Position numbers and translations under genes: made by a program. From NCBI RefSeq assembly GCF_000756665.1, contig NZ_ARXV01000019.1, forward strand, positions 1-64,000: a stretch of 64,000 nucleotides of DNA. The letters run 5' to 3'. This stretch comes from Alcanivorax nanhaiticus (lineage in GTDB: Bacteria > Pseudomonadota > Gammaproteobacteria > Pseudomonadales > Alcanivoracaceae). Below, piece after piece: positions 17,953-27,070 of the stretch (the first letter of the stretch is position 1; each line of letters begins with the position of its first letter). Under the pieces are notes generated by a model. It was not told where the DNA came from. It worked only from the letters and a program-made list of their open reading frames with translations, and did no database searches.

Positions 17953-19464
17953 ATGAATAGAACAATAACAACGGCGCTGTTACTGGCGCTGGACGACAGC
18001 GAAATGTCCTCCGCCCATGGCGCAGGCATTGCCGTGGCGCTGGATAATTTCGCCTACCTGATGGCTCCAACCAGCTATCTTGAGCAGGTGGGCACCGCCC
18101 CCACCAATGCCTGTTCCGGCTACGGCGATATCGCCTCCAATCGCAATTGCTGGCGACGCGGGGACCTGCGCTGGTATGGCGCGAGCATCACCGCCGCCTC
18201 CGAGATCGGCACTCACTGGACAGAAAGTGCCTGTGCCTCCGGCGATTTCATGTCTTGCCCCCGCGGCGGCACCATCAGCCAGTTTTCGCCGTTTGATAAC
18301 CCCTACCTGATGCGCGCCTGGTCACCTGCCGGGATGGATTATCAGGGTGATCCGGTCAACAGCAATCCTGCGGCACCCGACAAAACCATTTATGAATTTC
18401 TGGCCCCCACCAGCCAGCCGGATTACATGCTGTCGTTCTGGGGAGAAATCGAAGCAGGTGCCACCCGAAACTCCGCCACCCAAACCCTGTCCCAGGGCTC
18501 CGGTACCGCCAACGGCGGCGGCTTGCTGCAAAGTCAGACACTGATTCGCGGCAACGCTGCCGGCAGCGTTTTTCGCCTGTTCAAATTCACCGAAACCGGC
18601 AGCACCCCCCGCTACGGCGAGACCTTTGGCATCATGTACACCAGCCATCTGCAGGGCGATTTTCGCTTTAGCGTGGCGCAGACCGCCAGCTCACCCAATG
18701 CCATCGGAGCCCCGCCACAGTTTCAAAACATTGGCGGTTTGTATTTTCGCAATGTGGAAGCCTTTATCCCTCTGGGGCAACTCTACTACCAGGCATTGGT
18801 GCTGAATGCGGTTGGCACCGATGGCGGGTTTTCAGTGGAACTGACCCAGGTTCCTGATGACCCCAACGTGTACCCAACCTACTACGGACAAAGCAGCGGT
18901 GATGATCGCGGTTTCCTCACTGCGCTCCAGCATCTGGCTTATCGCAATACCCCTTGCTCCGGCTGGGGAGCCAACAGCCTGAACTGCACCAACTATCGAG
19001 CCAGCCATGGCCATGTTCGCTACGGCGATTGGCACCCGGATCTGCGGATTTATTCAAGCACCACACCCTCAGGCGACCCAGGCGACAGCGGCATTGCTGC
19101 CGGGGCGCGTAACCTGATCAATGGCTACATCGACAGTGACAGCAATCCTGCCAACGGTGATGACGGCGACGGTATTTTCTTCCGCGCCTGCGACGGCTGC
19201 GGCCCCTTTAATGCCTATGCACAACGCACCACCCGCATCGATAAGCGCGGTGAAACCAGCAGCATGCACATCACCCAAAACTACAATTGCAATAGCGACG
19301 GGAGCGGCGGCTGCAGCATTAACGGCAATGGCCCGACACAAAACGGACCTGGCAACACCGGTCGCGTTTTCCCGACCGCTAGCGTCAACCTGGGTGATGC
19401 CCGCATGGAAGGCCTATTGATCAATCGCTTCGAAATGATCAGCTGCCAGGCAGGGGTGTGCTGA
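17953..19464 (+). CDS. Cysteine-paired secreted-type protein A (short signal region)
   Basis: This 503-aa protein's function is unknown. The first mature-type segment LDDSEMSSAHGAGIAVALDNF is a variant of the motif shared by the next three products, recalling proteins annotated DUF6160 (from memory). All 12 cysteines fall in six close pairs (for example C-x9-C, C-x7-C, CDGC, C-x4-C), suggesting disulfide loops in an exported protein. The N-terminus MNRTITTALLLA runs directly into that motif with no signal-peptidase site. A 7-bp direct repeat GGCGCTG in this spot suggests a deletion. GAGG lies 6 bp before the ATG. It is the first gene of a tightly packed five-gene unit. Confidence 0.75.
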   Translation: MNRTITTALLLALDDSEMSSAHGAGIAVALDNFAYLMAPTSYLEQVGTAPTNACSGYGDIASNRNCWRRGDLRWYGASITAASEIGTHWTESACASGDFMSCPRGGTISQFSPFDNPYLMRAWSPAGMDYQGDPVNSNPAAPDKTIYEFLAPTSQPDYMLSFWGEIEAGATRNSATQTLSQGSGTANGGGLLQSQTLIRGNAAGSVFRLFKFTETGSTPRYGETFGIMYTSHLQGDFRFSVAQTASSPNAIGAPPQFQNIGGLYFRNVEAFIPLGQLYYQALVLNAVGTDGGFSVELTQVPDDPNVYPTYYGQSSGDDRGFLTALQHLAYRNTPCSGWGANSLNCTNYRASHGHVRYGDWHPDLRIYSSTTPSGDPGDSGIAAGARNLINGYIDSDSNPANGDDGDGIFFRACDGCGPFNAYAQRTTRIDKRGETSSMHITQNYNCNSDGSGGCSINGNGPTQNGPGNTGRVFPTASVNLGDARMEGLLINRFEMISCQAGVC

Positions 19465-20108
19465 TGAGAACAACACGTTCTGTTCTTATCGCACTGATCT
19501 TTTTGCTGCCTTGCTCCACGCTCGCCATGGAACCGGTCAATGATGAACAGCTTTCACTGATTACCGGACAACAAGGCGTCCAACTCACGCTCAAACTGCG
19601 CAACAATGTGGATGAAAATTTTAATCCCGTTGGTTGCAGCGGAGCACTTAACCCCTGTCGCATGGGCCTGGAGTTTGCCGGCCGCGAAGGCATCTGGTTA
19701 ATGCTCAAGGATTACTACGGTTATCTGGCCCTCAACGATATTCGCCTGACCAGTACCACTCTACCCGGCACCGCAACCGCCTTTTCCAATACCCAACGCT
19801 TCCTGTCGCAAGGCAGTACACCCACTTGTCTTATCAGCGGAAAGAGTGTCGCGGGCTGCCTGCCAACCGGCGAGCTGGCCATGAAAGTCAGCTATCCACA
19901 AAGCGGCCCGGTCGGCAACTACAACGATTTCAGTCTGTTCATGAACATTGGTCGCACCGCCCTGGAATTCGACGACGGTGCCACGCCCGGTTTCATGCGA
20001 GATGTGGCCAGTGGCAGCGTGCTGGGATTCCGTATGTCTGACAGCAGCGCCCTGAATGCACCTTCGCAGTCAAAATTTATGGGGGACGCCTATGTCTTTG
20101 GTTTCTAG
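19464..20108 (+). CDS. Cysteine-paired secreted protein B
   Basis: This 214-aa protein has a clear signal peptide (MRTTRSVLIALIFLLPCSTLA). The mature start MEPVNDEQLSLITGQQGVQL carries the shared motif. The four mature cysteines form two close pairs (C-x7-C and C-x10-C). The ATG at 19464 is preferred over a GTG six bases upstream; it overlaps the previous stop as TGATG, so translation is coupled. The protein is predicted beta-rich and exported. It could be a surface or fibre subunit, but no function is established. Confidence 0.75.
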   Translation: MRTTRSVLIALIFLLPCSTLAMEPVNDEQLSLITGQQGVQLTLKLRNNVDENFNPVGCSGALNPCRMGLEFAGREGIWLMLKDYYGYLALNDIRLTSTTLPGTATAFSNTQRFLSQGSTPTCLISGKSVAGCLPTGELAMKVSYPQSGPVGNYNDFSLFMNIGRTALEFDDGATPGFMRDVASGSVLGFRMSDSSALNAPSQSKFMGDAYVFGF

Positions 20109-21513
20109 GAATTCTTCACGATCATCACTGATCATCAACAGCGCGTGGTTATCCTGTATTTTCATCGCCTGTTCGGTAATCCTGTGGCTATGTTCTGTCT
20201 CCATTGCCCATGCCGCACTACAGGAAATGGACGATGAAAACCTGGCACAGGTCACCGGGCAAAACGGCAGCCTGTTCCTGTCTGATCATATCGGTGCCAA
20301 TGAACTCGCTGGCCAGCAAGGTGTCGGCAGCCCCACCGACTTTGACTTCTATCGCATGGGCATGGACGTCAAACTTAATCTGAACATGAACATCGCCAAG
20401 TTTCAGCTCGGCTGCGGCGGCGTGAATGATCTGCTCACCACCTCTCCCGCCTGCGATATCGACATCGACTACCTGAGTTTCATGGGTATCAATAACGATG
20501 GCGACTTTCCTTCTCTGGACGGCCCCGACAGTGCTTTTGAACTGATCCGGCCCTATGTGGAGCTGGCCATTAAAAATGATGATGCCGCCACCCTGCGCGA
20601 GGTCGTCGGATTCAAAGTGGGCGGGCAAAGAATCAATGGTGCACTGACCATGGGGCGAGACTACACCGGCGCGGGCAAAGCCAGCGAAGGCTATACCGGT
20701 CCAGGGGTGGAGTCACTTGCCCCGCTTATCAATCAGGAGCATGGCGGCATTTGTAACCCCGGTGCCACAACCGGTCAGGGCGTGGTGAATTGCCATTCCG
20801 GCATCAACAGTGTGTCCGGTTTTCTTTCACTCGAGCTCTCCGCTGCTATTCGGGCACGAGCGAATATTGCTGGTTTTATTACAACTGATCTGAACACTTG
20901 CTTTGGCCGAATGAACCCAACGCAATACGGTTGTCATTCTGGTACCACCCCTTTTCTCGTGGACGCCGGCGGCACTCGAATGCAGCAACTGCATGTTGCC
21001 GCCGCCAAACTCAGTATTGATGCCATTGATCTTAATTGTCAGTGGTGGAACATCCTTGTCTGTGGGCCCGCTCAACTTGTGGCCGACTCACTCATCACAG
21101 AAGGTTACGGCCAGTTGGTGATTGATATGCGTCAGGTCCATTATTTACTGACACCCGACACCGAAAATTTCTTTATCTCGGTACAACGGGAGCCTGTTGC
21201 CTGGCCCAATTACAGCAAGGCCTTGCCACTCAGCAACGTGGCCTATGATGCCTGCAATCCTTCCTATGGACAGATTCCAAGCAATGGCCGCTGCGGGAGC
21301 GCCTATGCGCCCACCGCCAATACCGGCTGGTGGCTTAATGCTCCCGGTGCCAAGCTTCTGAATATCAATCCACCGGACAGAATCAACGTCGGGAATGTCG
21401 ATATAGGCACAGTAGTCAGCCTTCTAGGCCCCGAAGGGCGCTTGATCATCGATAATCCCAAGATTGATCTACCCCGCGTCTCTAACTGCTACGGCAGCGC
21501 CGTGTTCTGTTGA
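20092..21513 (+). CDS. Cysteine-paired secreted protein C
   Basis: This 473-aa protein has a long N-terminal signal with a hydrophobic stretch at about 14-33, ending AHA. The mature start is ALQEMDDENLAQVTGQNGSL, the shared motif. The 12 mature cysteines occur as six close pairs. The start is placed at 20092 because GGGGGA lies six bases before it and the signal peptide then has normal length; this overlaps gene B by 17 bp. A longer in-frame start at 20056 exists. The family is probably surface-exposed, but its role is unknown. Confidence 0.75.
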   Translation: MSLVSRNSSRSSLIINSAWLSCIFIACSVILWLCSVSIAHAALQEMDDENLAQVTGQNGSLFLSDHIGANELAGQQGVGSPTDFDFYRMGMDVKLNLNMNIAKFQLGCGGVNDLLTTSPACDIDIDYLSFMGINNDGDFPSLDGPDSAFELIRPYVELAIKNDDAATLREVVGFKVGGQRINGALTMGRDYTGAGKASEGYTGPGVESLAPLINQEHGGICNPGATTGQGVVNCHSGINSVSGFLSLELSAAIRARANIAGFITTDLNTCFGRMNPTQYGCHSGTTPFLVDAGGTRMQQLHVAAAKLSIDAIDLNCQWWNILVCGPAQLVADSLITEGYGQLVIDMRQVHYLLTPDTENFFISVQREPVAWPNYSKALPLSNVAYDACNPSYGQIPSNGRCGSAYAPTANTGWWLNAPGAKLLNINPPDRINVGNVDIGTVVSLLGPEGRLIIDNPKIDLPRVSNCYGSAVFC

Positions 21514-21523
21514 GGTGCCCACC

Positions 21524-23662
21524 ATGAAACGACACGCCGCCTTTCTGTTACTCATTAGCGCACTGCCTGCCAGCGCCCTGGCCCTGCAAGCCATGAGTGA
21601 TATGGCCCTGTCCGGGGTAACCGGTGCCGATGGCGTCACCGTGATGCTAGACAGCGCAACCGGTATCACTGCCGAAAGTATCCAGTGGGTCACCGACGAC
21701 AACGGGCTTAACGATGGCAGCTGTACTGGCGGCACGGCCAACCAGCATGCCTGCACTCAACTCAATACCGTTAGCCTTGAAGGGGTTGACGGCACACTGC
21801 ATCAGCAATGGGATGTGGACGTCGGTAGCGATGGCTCTGGCAATCCCTACCTGGGCCTGTCCGGCAGCTGGACACCCCAAAAATTTGAAATTGGCGGACT
21901 AACCTTCCATACCGCAGCAGACGATGCTTCAGCACGATCACTGGGGTCACTGGCACTGATTTCTTCCGGTCAGTTTGCGCTTTCCAATCGCGGCGGCCTT
22001 TTTAACAGCGCAGGCAATTTTGCTTCCCTGAATGCCTCCATGAGTGGCGACCTGATCTACCGACAAGGCGGTCCTGGTACGCCAGAATTGAGTCTGGCAA
22101 ATCTGTTAATGGCTGCCCGCTTTACCAATGGAGCCGCCGGTGGTCAGGCCGATGCCACTGGCCGCATCGGTATCGACGCGCAAGGTTTTTTGCTCGCAGC
22201 ACCTTTTGCACAAGTTGATATCGGTTTTGATCTTGCCTTCAAGGCGAACCCCGCCGATTTTGATCAAAGCGGTCGCAATAATCTGCTCCGCTTTGGCTGG
22301 CAAGGCGGCCTGGTCAATCCAGTCTGGCGCCTGCAACCAGGAGGCTTTGGTTATAACACTTATCTGAATGGCGCCGACACCTACCAAGACTTTGACGGCA
22401 GCGAGACAGGAGAACGCTCTCAGGGTATCAGTCTCTATACCGCCTGGGATTTTGATAGCGATTTTTCCCTGTCTCTGGGAGAAGCGGGTGGCAACGGCAC
22501 CATCGCCCGGTTCAGCAACTGGCAGCGGCTAGGCAACGCACCGGGCCCCATGTTTGAGCTGCCGATTATCTTTGATGTATTCCAGGGTGGCGTCGGCCCC
22601 GCTGGACTCTGTGCCGGCAGTGCCACCTCTGGCGTTGTCGATATGAATGCCTGTAATGCAGCAAACGGTGAGTGGTACGCAAACGATTTACCCGGCGCTA
22701 ACGAAGCCGCCTTCGGCATACTCATGCGTGATGGCCGACTACTGGCCTACAACACCCTGGTGGAAGTGGAAGACCCCCTAGACAACGGCACGGTCACCCC
22801 TGTGAATTGGGGTGCAGCCTTTACGTTTGGCAAGCTGGATGCCGATATCTTTCTCTACCCCTACGGACGAGAGGATGGCGCAGCGGTGGCGACAACGGAT
22901 ACCGGTATTCGGGCTGACATCAACCTGATCGCGCAATCACCAGATGCCTGGCGACGCGCCAACAGCAGCAACGCCTCCATACGCGCCACCTCAGGCAACG
23001 GCTGGCAAACCAATACCCATTTCATGATGGTCGACACCGCTTCCAATTCCGGCGTCGGGTTTATCAATGGCGACATCATTTACCAGGCACGCGATCTGTT
23101 CATCCGCGTCACCAATGGCGATACCCGTTATCCGAATCTGCCCGGTGGCCTGTGGCTACAAACTGACAATAAGGCCCAATACCGTTTCCGCTCTATCTTC
23201 GGCGGCGGCTATATGGATAACCTCAGCTATGGCGCCCTGACCAAGGTGTCGCTGATTGATGTAAATCTCAACACCAGCCAGTTCCTGTTTGTCCTCAACC
23301 CTCTTCCTGTGGAGGGAACGGGTGCCGCCCCCATCGGCTTCAACGGCCTGCTCGACCTGGACAACAGCTACATCACGGTTGGCGAGGTATCCAGTCCGGA
23401 GTCCCAATTTTACGTCAAGGATGTGTCCGGCCGGATCGCATGGCGTAACGGCAGCCTGTCCATGGTGTCGGGCCAGCACACCAGTGATGGCTTGCCGCAG
23501 CTGGCCATCAGCAACGATCTCGACATTGGTCAATCTGCCCACTTTGGCGGTGCCGCAGGGGATCCATTGATTGGCACCATCGGTTTTGGTTCCGAAGATT
23601 TTGGTCGCATGGCCATCCCCGCTGGCACTTGGCACAGCGACGTCATCCTGAAAATCCCCTGA
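21524..23662 (+). CDS. Cysteine-paired secreted protein D (large)
   Basis: This 712-aa exported protein has signal peptide MKRHAAFLLLISALPASALA, then LQAMSDMALSGVTGADGVTV (shared motif). It has only four mature cysteines in two pairs near 60-75 and 365-380. Glycine- and Asn/Asp-rich beta-type sequence covers the rest, compatible with a beta-helix or beta-barrel-like surface protein. The ATG at 21524 has GAGGT six bases upstream and lies 10 bp after gene C. It is the largest of the four related products and might be the main surface component (inference). Confidence 0.75.
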   Translation: MKRHAAFLLLISALPASALALQAMSDMALSGVTGADGVTVMLDSATGITAESIQWVTDDNGLNDGSCTGGTANQHACTQLNTVSLEGVDGTLHQQWDVDVGSDGSGNPYLGLSGSWTPQKFEIGGLTFHTAADDASARSLGSLALISSGQFALSNRGGLFNSAGNFASLNASMSGDLIYRQGGPGTPELSLANLLMAARFTNGAAGGQADATGRIGIDAQGFLLAAPFAQVDIGFDLAFKANPADFDQSGRNNLLRFGWQGGLVNPVWRLQPGGFGYNTYLNGADTYQDFDGSETGERSQGISLYTAWDFDSDFSLSLGEAGGNGTIARFSNWQRLGNAPGPMFELPIIFDVFQGGVGPAGLCAGSATSGVVDMNACNAANGEWYANDLPGANEAAFGILMRDGRLLAYNTLVEVEDPLDNGTVTPVNWGAAFTFGKLDADIFLYPYGREDGAAVATTDTGIRADINLIAQSPDAWRRANSSNASIRATSGNGWQTNTHFMMVDTASNSGVGFINGDIIYQARDLFIRVTNGDTRYPNLPGGLWLQTDNKAQYRFRSIFGGGYMDNLSYGALTKVSLIDVNLNTSQFLFVLNPLPVEGTGAAPIGFNGLLDLDNSYITVGEVSSPESQFYVKDVSGRIAWRNGSLSMVSGQHTSDGLPQLAISNDLDIGQSAHFGGAAGDPLIGTIGFGSEDFGRMAIPAGTWHSDVILKIP

Positions 23663-23689
23663 CCAACCGAATCCTGACGGAAAAGAATC

Positions 23690-24772
23690 ATGCCCTTTCG
23701 TTTACTGCATGTCATTTTGCTCATTTGGAGCATGGCAGCCTTGCAAGGCTGCGCCATGTTCACGCAGGACCCGGCGCGCAACGCTCTTCCGGAAAGTTAT
23801 CACGCCGCCGAGGGTGCGCACGGTATTGTGCTGGAAAGCGAGGATCAGCTGGATCTGTTTGGCCAATGGTGGTTGCCCAATGAGAGTCAACCTCGAGCGG
23901 TAGTGTTGTTGGTGCATGGCACCATCGCCCATTCCGGTTTTTATGCGCCGATGGCCAACTATTTTGCGGCGCAAGGCATTGCCGTATTTGGTATCGACCT
24001 GCGTGGTTGGGGCCAGTCCCAGGGGCATGGCCGCAATGGCGTCATCGGCAATTACGATGAATACCTGCTGGATCTGAAGAGCGCCTACATCGAGGTTAAG
24101 GCCCGCTTCCCGGACCTGCCTGTTTATCTGCAAGGCGAGTCCATGGGCGGTGCCATTGTCCTGCTGTCTCAGATCGAAAAAACCGCAGAGGTAGACGGAC
24201 TCATCCTCAATGCGCCAGCGGTCAGGCCGGGGCTAAGCCTGGGCCCGGTCAGCTCTCCACACTGGCTGTCCAATATCGGGCTCTGGTCCTTGGCTCAGCC
24301 TGGCAAGCTGTTCCCCAACATGCCGGCCTTTTATCACGGCAAGCTAGTCGAACATATCGGTATCGGCTTGATTCTCAAGGAAGAGGAAAATCAACAGAAC
24401 TTCCATAACGATCCCTATGCCACTCACAAGGCGCTGCCACTCAGTTATTTCACTGGCCTGCAAAACGCCACCACACGGGTCGAGAAAGGGCTTGGTCAGA
24501 TCACTGTTCCGGTTCTGATACAACAAGGCACCCGGGATGTGCTGGTACCGGTCAAATCCAGTGAATACACCCTGGAACACCTGGCCAGCGAGGACAAGAC
24601 GTTACTGCGCTACGAAAAGATTACCCACGCCACCCTGCATGACCGGCGGCGTGAAGAAATCTGGGGAGATATCCTCGAGTGGATATCTGCCCGGCAACAC
24701 AACCCGCCTCAGGCAGTAGCCGGCGACCCGGTCGTCGACAACCGAATGCAACCCGATATGCCCAACCGCTAA
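23690..24772 (+). CDS. Lipoprotein alpha/beta hydrolase, monoacylglycerol-lipase-like
   Basis: This 360-aa predicted lipoprotein has a signal with lipobox LQGC (C21). It has an alpha/beta-hydrolase fold with VLLVHGTIAHSG, nucleophile elbow GESMGG (149-154, S151), acid in QGTRDVLVP and histidine in KITHATLHD. The layout matches PldB/monoglyceride lipases. It is 27 bp downstream of secreted gene D and the last gene before a strong terminator, so it is part of the same transcript. It may process lipids or the surface proteins' ligands, which is inference. Confidence 0.84.
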   Translation: MPFRLLHVILLIWSMAALQGCAMFTQDPARNALPESYHAAEGAHGIVLESEDQLDLFGQWWLPNESQPRAVVLLVHGTIAHSGFYAPMANYFAAQGIAVFGIDLRGWGQSQGHGRNGVIGNYDEYLLDLKSAYIEVKARFPDLPVYLQGESMGGAIVLLSQIEKTAEVDGLILNAPAVRPGLSLGPVSSPHWLSNIGLWSLAQPGKLFPNMPAFYHGKLVEHIGIGLILKEEENQQNFHNDPYATHKALPLSYFTGLQNATTRVEKGLGQITVPVLIQQGTRDVLVPVKSSEYTLEHLASEDKTLLRYEKITHATLHDRRREEIWGDILEWISARQHNPPQAVAGDPVVDNRMQPDMPNR

Positions 24773-24787
24773 CGAATCACTCTCCTT

Positions 24788-24819
24788 GCCCCCGACGCTC
24801 TGCATAGGGGGCTTTTTTT
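24788..24819 (+). terminator. Intrinsic terminator of the secreted-protein operon
   Basis: The stem GCCCCC/GGGGGC (24788-24793 with 24807-24812) is followed by seven T. It lies 16 bp after the stop of the lipoprotein hydrolase. Confidence 0.9.
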
Positions 24820-24899
24820 GATTCATCGCGGATTAACGGGAAAGGCGATGTTCAGCCAAACGCCTGACGCGAACCCCGGCTCGCCAGAAGGCCAGTACT

Positions 24900-25470
24900 G
24901 TGGGAGGGGGCTTGCACGCGAAGGGTTGACGTTATTGGCAAAGATTCGCGTGCAAGCGCCCTCCCGCAGCGTTGTTGCCAGCGATGAACCCTTGGCTTTC
25001 CAAGTCTCTCCTCCCGTCACTCCATATTCCCGCAAAGACCGATGCAAGGCATCGCGAGGGAACCGTCGCTCCCACAGTTGACTCCTGCTCCCTGGCCCTT
25101 TGGTGTAATGCGGTTCACTTAAGGGGTGGTTTTGGCCTTTTGTGGGAGCTTGCTTGCAAGCGAAGCCTTTATTTTCAGGGGCTTCATTCGCGTGCAAGCA
25201 CCCTCCCACAGAAACATAGAACTCAAGTGAACAGCATTAGACCCTTTGGCGACCTTTACACAGGATTCTGCGTCCTGTGCTTATCCACCTCACACATTCC
25301 CGCTAATCCGCGATGAACCTTTTTGGGGTTCATCGCACTCTAGCAGGAATAAAGACTTGGCGAGTGAACACCAAGGACTAATAGTCGCCAACAACGCTGT
25401 GGGAGCGGGCGTTCGACCGCGAAAAGGCCATGCCGGGGCATCGCGACGGAACCGCCGCTCCCACAAAAAC
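24900..25470. repeat. Cluster of REP-like palindromes
   Basis: Four units lie in a gene-free 790-bp gap. 24902-24965 has arms GGGAGGGGGCTTGCACGCGA with its inverse. About 25020-25077 is a half-unit ending CGTCGCTCCCACAG. 25141-25210 has TGTGGGAG...CTCCCACA arms. 25398-25465 has TGTGGGAGCGG with CCGCTCCCACA. All share the GTGGGAG/CTCCCAC ends and an internal GCGA/TCGC motif, as in repetitive extragenic palindromes of Pseudomonas-like genomes. The stretch 25470-25612 shows nothing further. Confidence 0.75.
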
Positions 25471-25612
25471 AGCACCCTCGCCAGCAGAAGGAAACAGGGA
25501 CACACAAGCGGAGTGTTCTCTCCCTCGGTGGGAACCCACAGGGATTACCTGCGAAATTCGCATCAAACTTTCGGCGGAGCCTTTCATGCATTGCTGCATA
25601 TTACGCACTTTC

Positions 25613-25819
25613 TCAATAATGGGGCGGTGGAGCATCTTCGATCTGCGCCGATTCAAAGGCTTCAGACAGATCCACCAACCGATCCACCATCTTGCGGCAG
25701 GCCTTTTCCAACTCATCAATCTTAAGCTGCTGATCGGAAACGACCTTGTTGAGGGCCTCGATCAGATCCTCCTGATAGGCCAGCTTGGTTTCGATATCAA
25801 TCAGACGGTCATCGCTCAT
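25613..25819 (-). CDS. slyX: SlyX homologue
   Basis: This 68-aa protein is a predicted coiled coil through most of its length (DIETKLAYQEDLIEALNKVV...KIDELEKACRKMVDRLVDL). It ends in a proline-rich tail PPPHY typical of SlyX. The molecular role is unknown in the family. It stands alone, divergent from the riboswitch-controlled exporter. Confidence 0.88.
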   Translation of the reverse strand: MSDDRLIDIETKLAYQEDLIEALNKVVSDQQLKIDELEKACRKMVDRLVDLSEAFESAQIEDAPPPHY

Positions 25820-25860
25820 GTGAGCCTCTTCTGCACTAAGGTCGGGTCAGAACGGCGCAA

Positions 25861-25999
25861 GTTGCAAGATTCAACGCGACAAACATTCCAACAATCTTTA
25901 AGGCCTGTCACCGCGCTCAGGCGCAAAATCGCGGGCACGACCCAAAAGATCACAAGGGTAACTGTCGCGCCTTGCAACTTGAAACTTGTCGCTTGCAAC
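25861..25999. repeat. Heptad-arm element, CAA class
   Basis: The left arm is short (GTTGCAA, GATTCAA). The right arm is TTGCAAC, TTGAAAC, TTGTCGC, TTGCAAC (25972-25999). The centre contains the core in the opposite orientation (CGCGGGCACGA near 25931). It lies between the divergent slyX and the exporter leader. Confidence 0.7.
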
Positions 26000-26054
26000 T
26001 GCTCTCCCCCATTGTACTGGCCTGAACGGCAGATTTCCGCTATGGTTTCACCCG

Positions 26055-26257
26055 TCTTGGGGGAGTAGTCGCTCGAACCGCTTTCCTCGCTGAACAGCCT
26101 CAAGGTGGCCGTCAACATAGTTGCGCCTCATGCGCATGGCGTCCACATCCGCTCCAGCCCGTCAGGGCCGGTGGATTGACGAGACCTGAGACACGACTTG
26201 CATTCCGCTGGGGCGGGATTGGCAGGTGGTGTCTCTGTGTCGAAGTAATCCCGCCCC
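26055..26257 (+). promoter_or_regulatory. yybP-ykoY manganese riboswitch and expression platform
   Basis: Conserved aptamer words occur in order: GGGGAGTAG (26060-26068), GCCGTCAACATAG (to 26120) and GAGACC (26181-26186). Downstream, an 11-bp stem GGGGCGGGATT (26210-26220) with AATCCCGCCCC (26247-26257) ends just before the GGAAA and ATG of the exporter. This suggests a platform that could block translation. The class senses Mn2+ and controls Mn exporters, which fits the next gene. The aptamer call rests on these motifs; the platform mechanism is inferred. Confidence 0.82.
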
Positions 26258-26270
26258 TCTGGAAATCATC

Positions 26271-26825
26271 ATGGAAGCCACTCTCAGTTCCTTCTTGCTG
26301 GTCGCGCTGGGTGAAATCGGTGACAAGACCCAGCTGCTGTCCCTGGCCCTGATCCTCAAGTTCCGCAAACCCTGGCCGATCCTGGCTGGCGTGGTGATCG
26401 CCACCCTGCTCAACCATGGCGTCTCGGTGTGGTTCGGGGACTGGCTGGCGGGCGCTATCCCGATGGAATGGATGCGCTGGATCCTCGGCAGCAGCTTTAT
26501 TGCCCTCGGCCTGTGGATGCTGATCCCTGACGATGACGAAGAAATCAGCAACGAGCCGAAATACGGCCCTTTCCTTACCGCCCTGGTGCTGTTCTTCATC
26601 GCCGAGATCGGCGACAAGACCCAGCTCGCCACCGTAGCTCTGGCAGTCCAGTTCAAGGATCAGTTCTGGCCGGTGCTCACCGGCTCCACCCTGGGCATGA
26701 TCGCAGCCAACCTGCCGGTGATCTGGCTCGGCCATCAGTTCGCCAGCGAAAAGCTGGAAACCTGGGCCCATCGCATCAGTGCGTTGTTGTTTGTGGGCTT
26801 CGGCATCTGGGCGTTGCTAGGCTAG
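26271..26825 (+). CDS. GDT1/TMEM165 (UPF0016) family Mn2+ exporter
   Basis: This 184-aa inner-membrane protein has two homologous halves of three helices. Each half carries the family motif E-x-G-D-K-T (EIGDKT at 15-20 and 112-117), which forms the cation site. Bacterial members export Mn2+. The ATG at 26271 is chosen because it follows GGAAA and starts directly at the first helix; an in-frame start at 26226 would put 15 polar residues ahead. The yybP-ykoY leader supports Mn-responsive regulation. Confidence 0.9.
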   Translation: MEATLSSFLLVALGEIGDKTQLLSLALILKFRKPWPILAGVVIATLLNHGVSVWFGDWLAGAIPMEWMRWILGSSFIALGLWMLIPDDDEEISNEPKYGPFLTALVLFFIAEIGDKTQLATVALAVQFKDQFWPVLTGSTLGMIAANLPVIWLGHQFASEKLETWAHRISALLFVGFGIWALLG

Positions 26826-26833
26826 CTGTCCAC

Positions 26834-26927
26834 GTGGGAGCGGGTGTTTGCCATGCCCTGGGGGTGCGAACGCGATACCGCGCCCCAAGCATGGCTCGGC
26901 GCATCGCGGCGGAACCGCCGCTCCCAC
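26834..26927. repeat. REP-like palindrome
   Basis: Ends GTGGGAGCGG (26834-26843) and CCGCTCCCAC (26918-26927) face each other. The right half, GCATCGCGGCGGAACCGC, matches the unit at 25398. It lies directly after the exporter gene. The rest of the gap to 27070 shows no feature. Confidence 0.7.
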
Positions 26928-27070
26928 AAAACAACACCCGTGCCAGCCCCCCCACGGAGGACGCCTGACGCCAAAAAGCGTATTCTGTGCCACTTGGAGC
27001 ACAACAGTTTTCTGCGCCAACAGGCGCCAACCCCTGGCACCCTACGCCAGGCCTCTAGCGGAATGTATTC

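Noticed and set aside
25246..26068. Overlapping + strand frames across the REP cluster and slyX
   Set aside because: They are composed of translated repeats and the complement of slyX, with no ribosome site or family resemblance.
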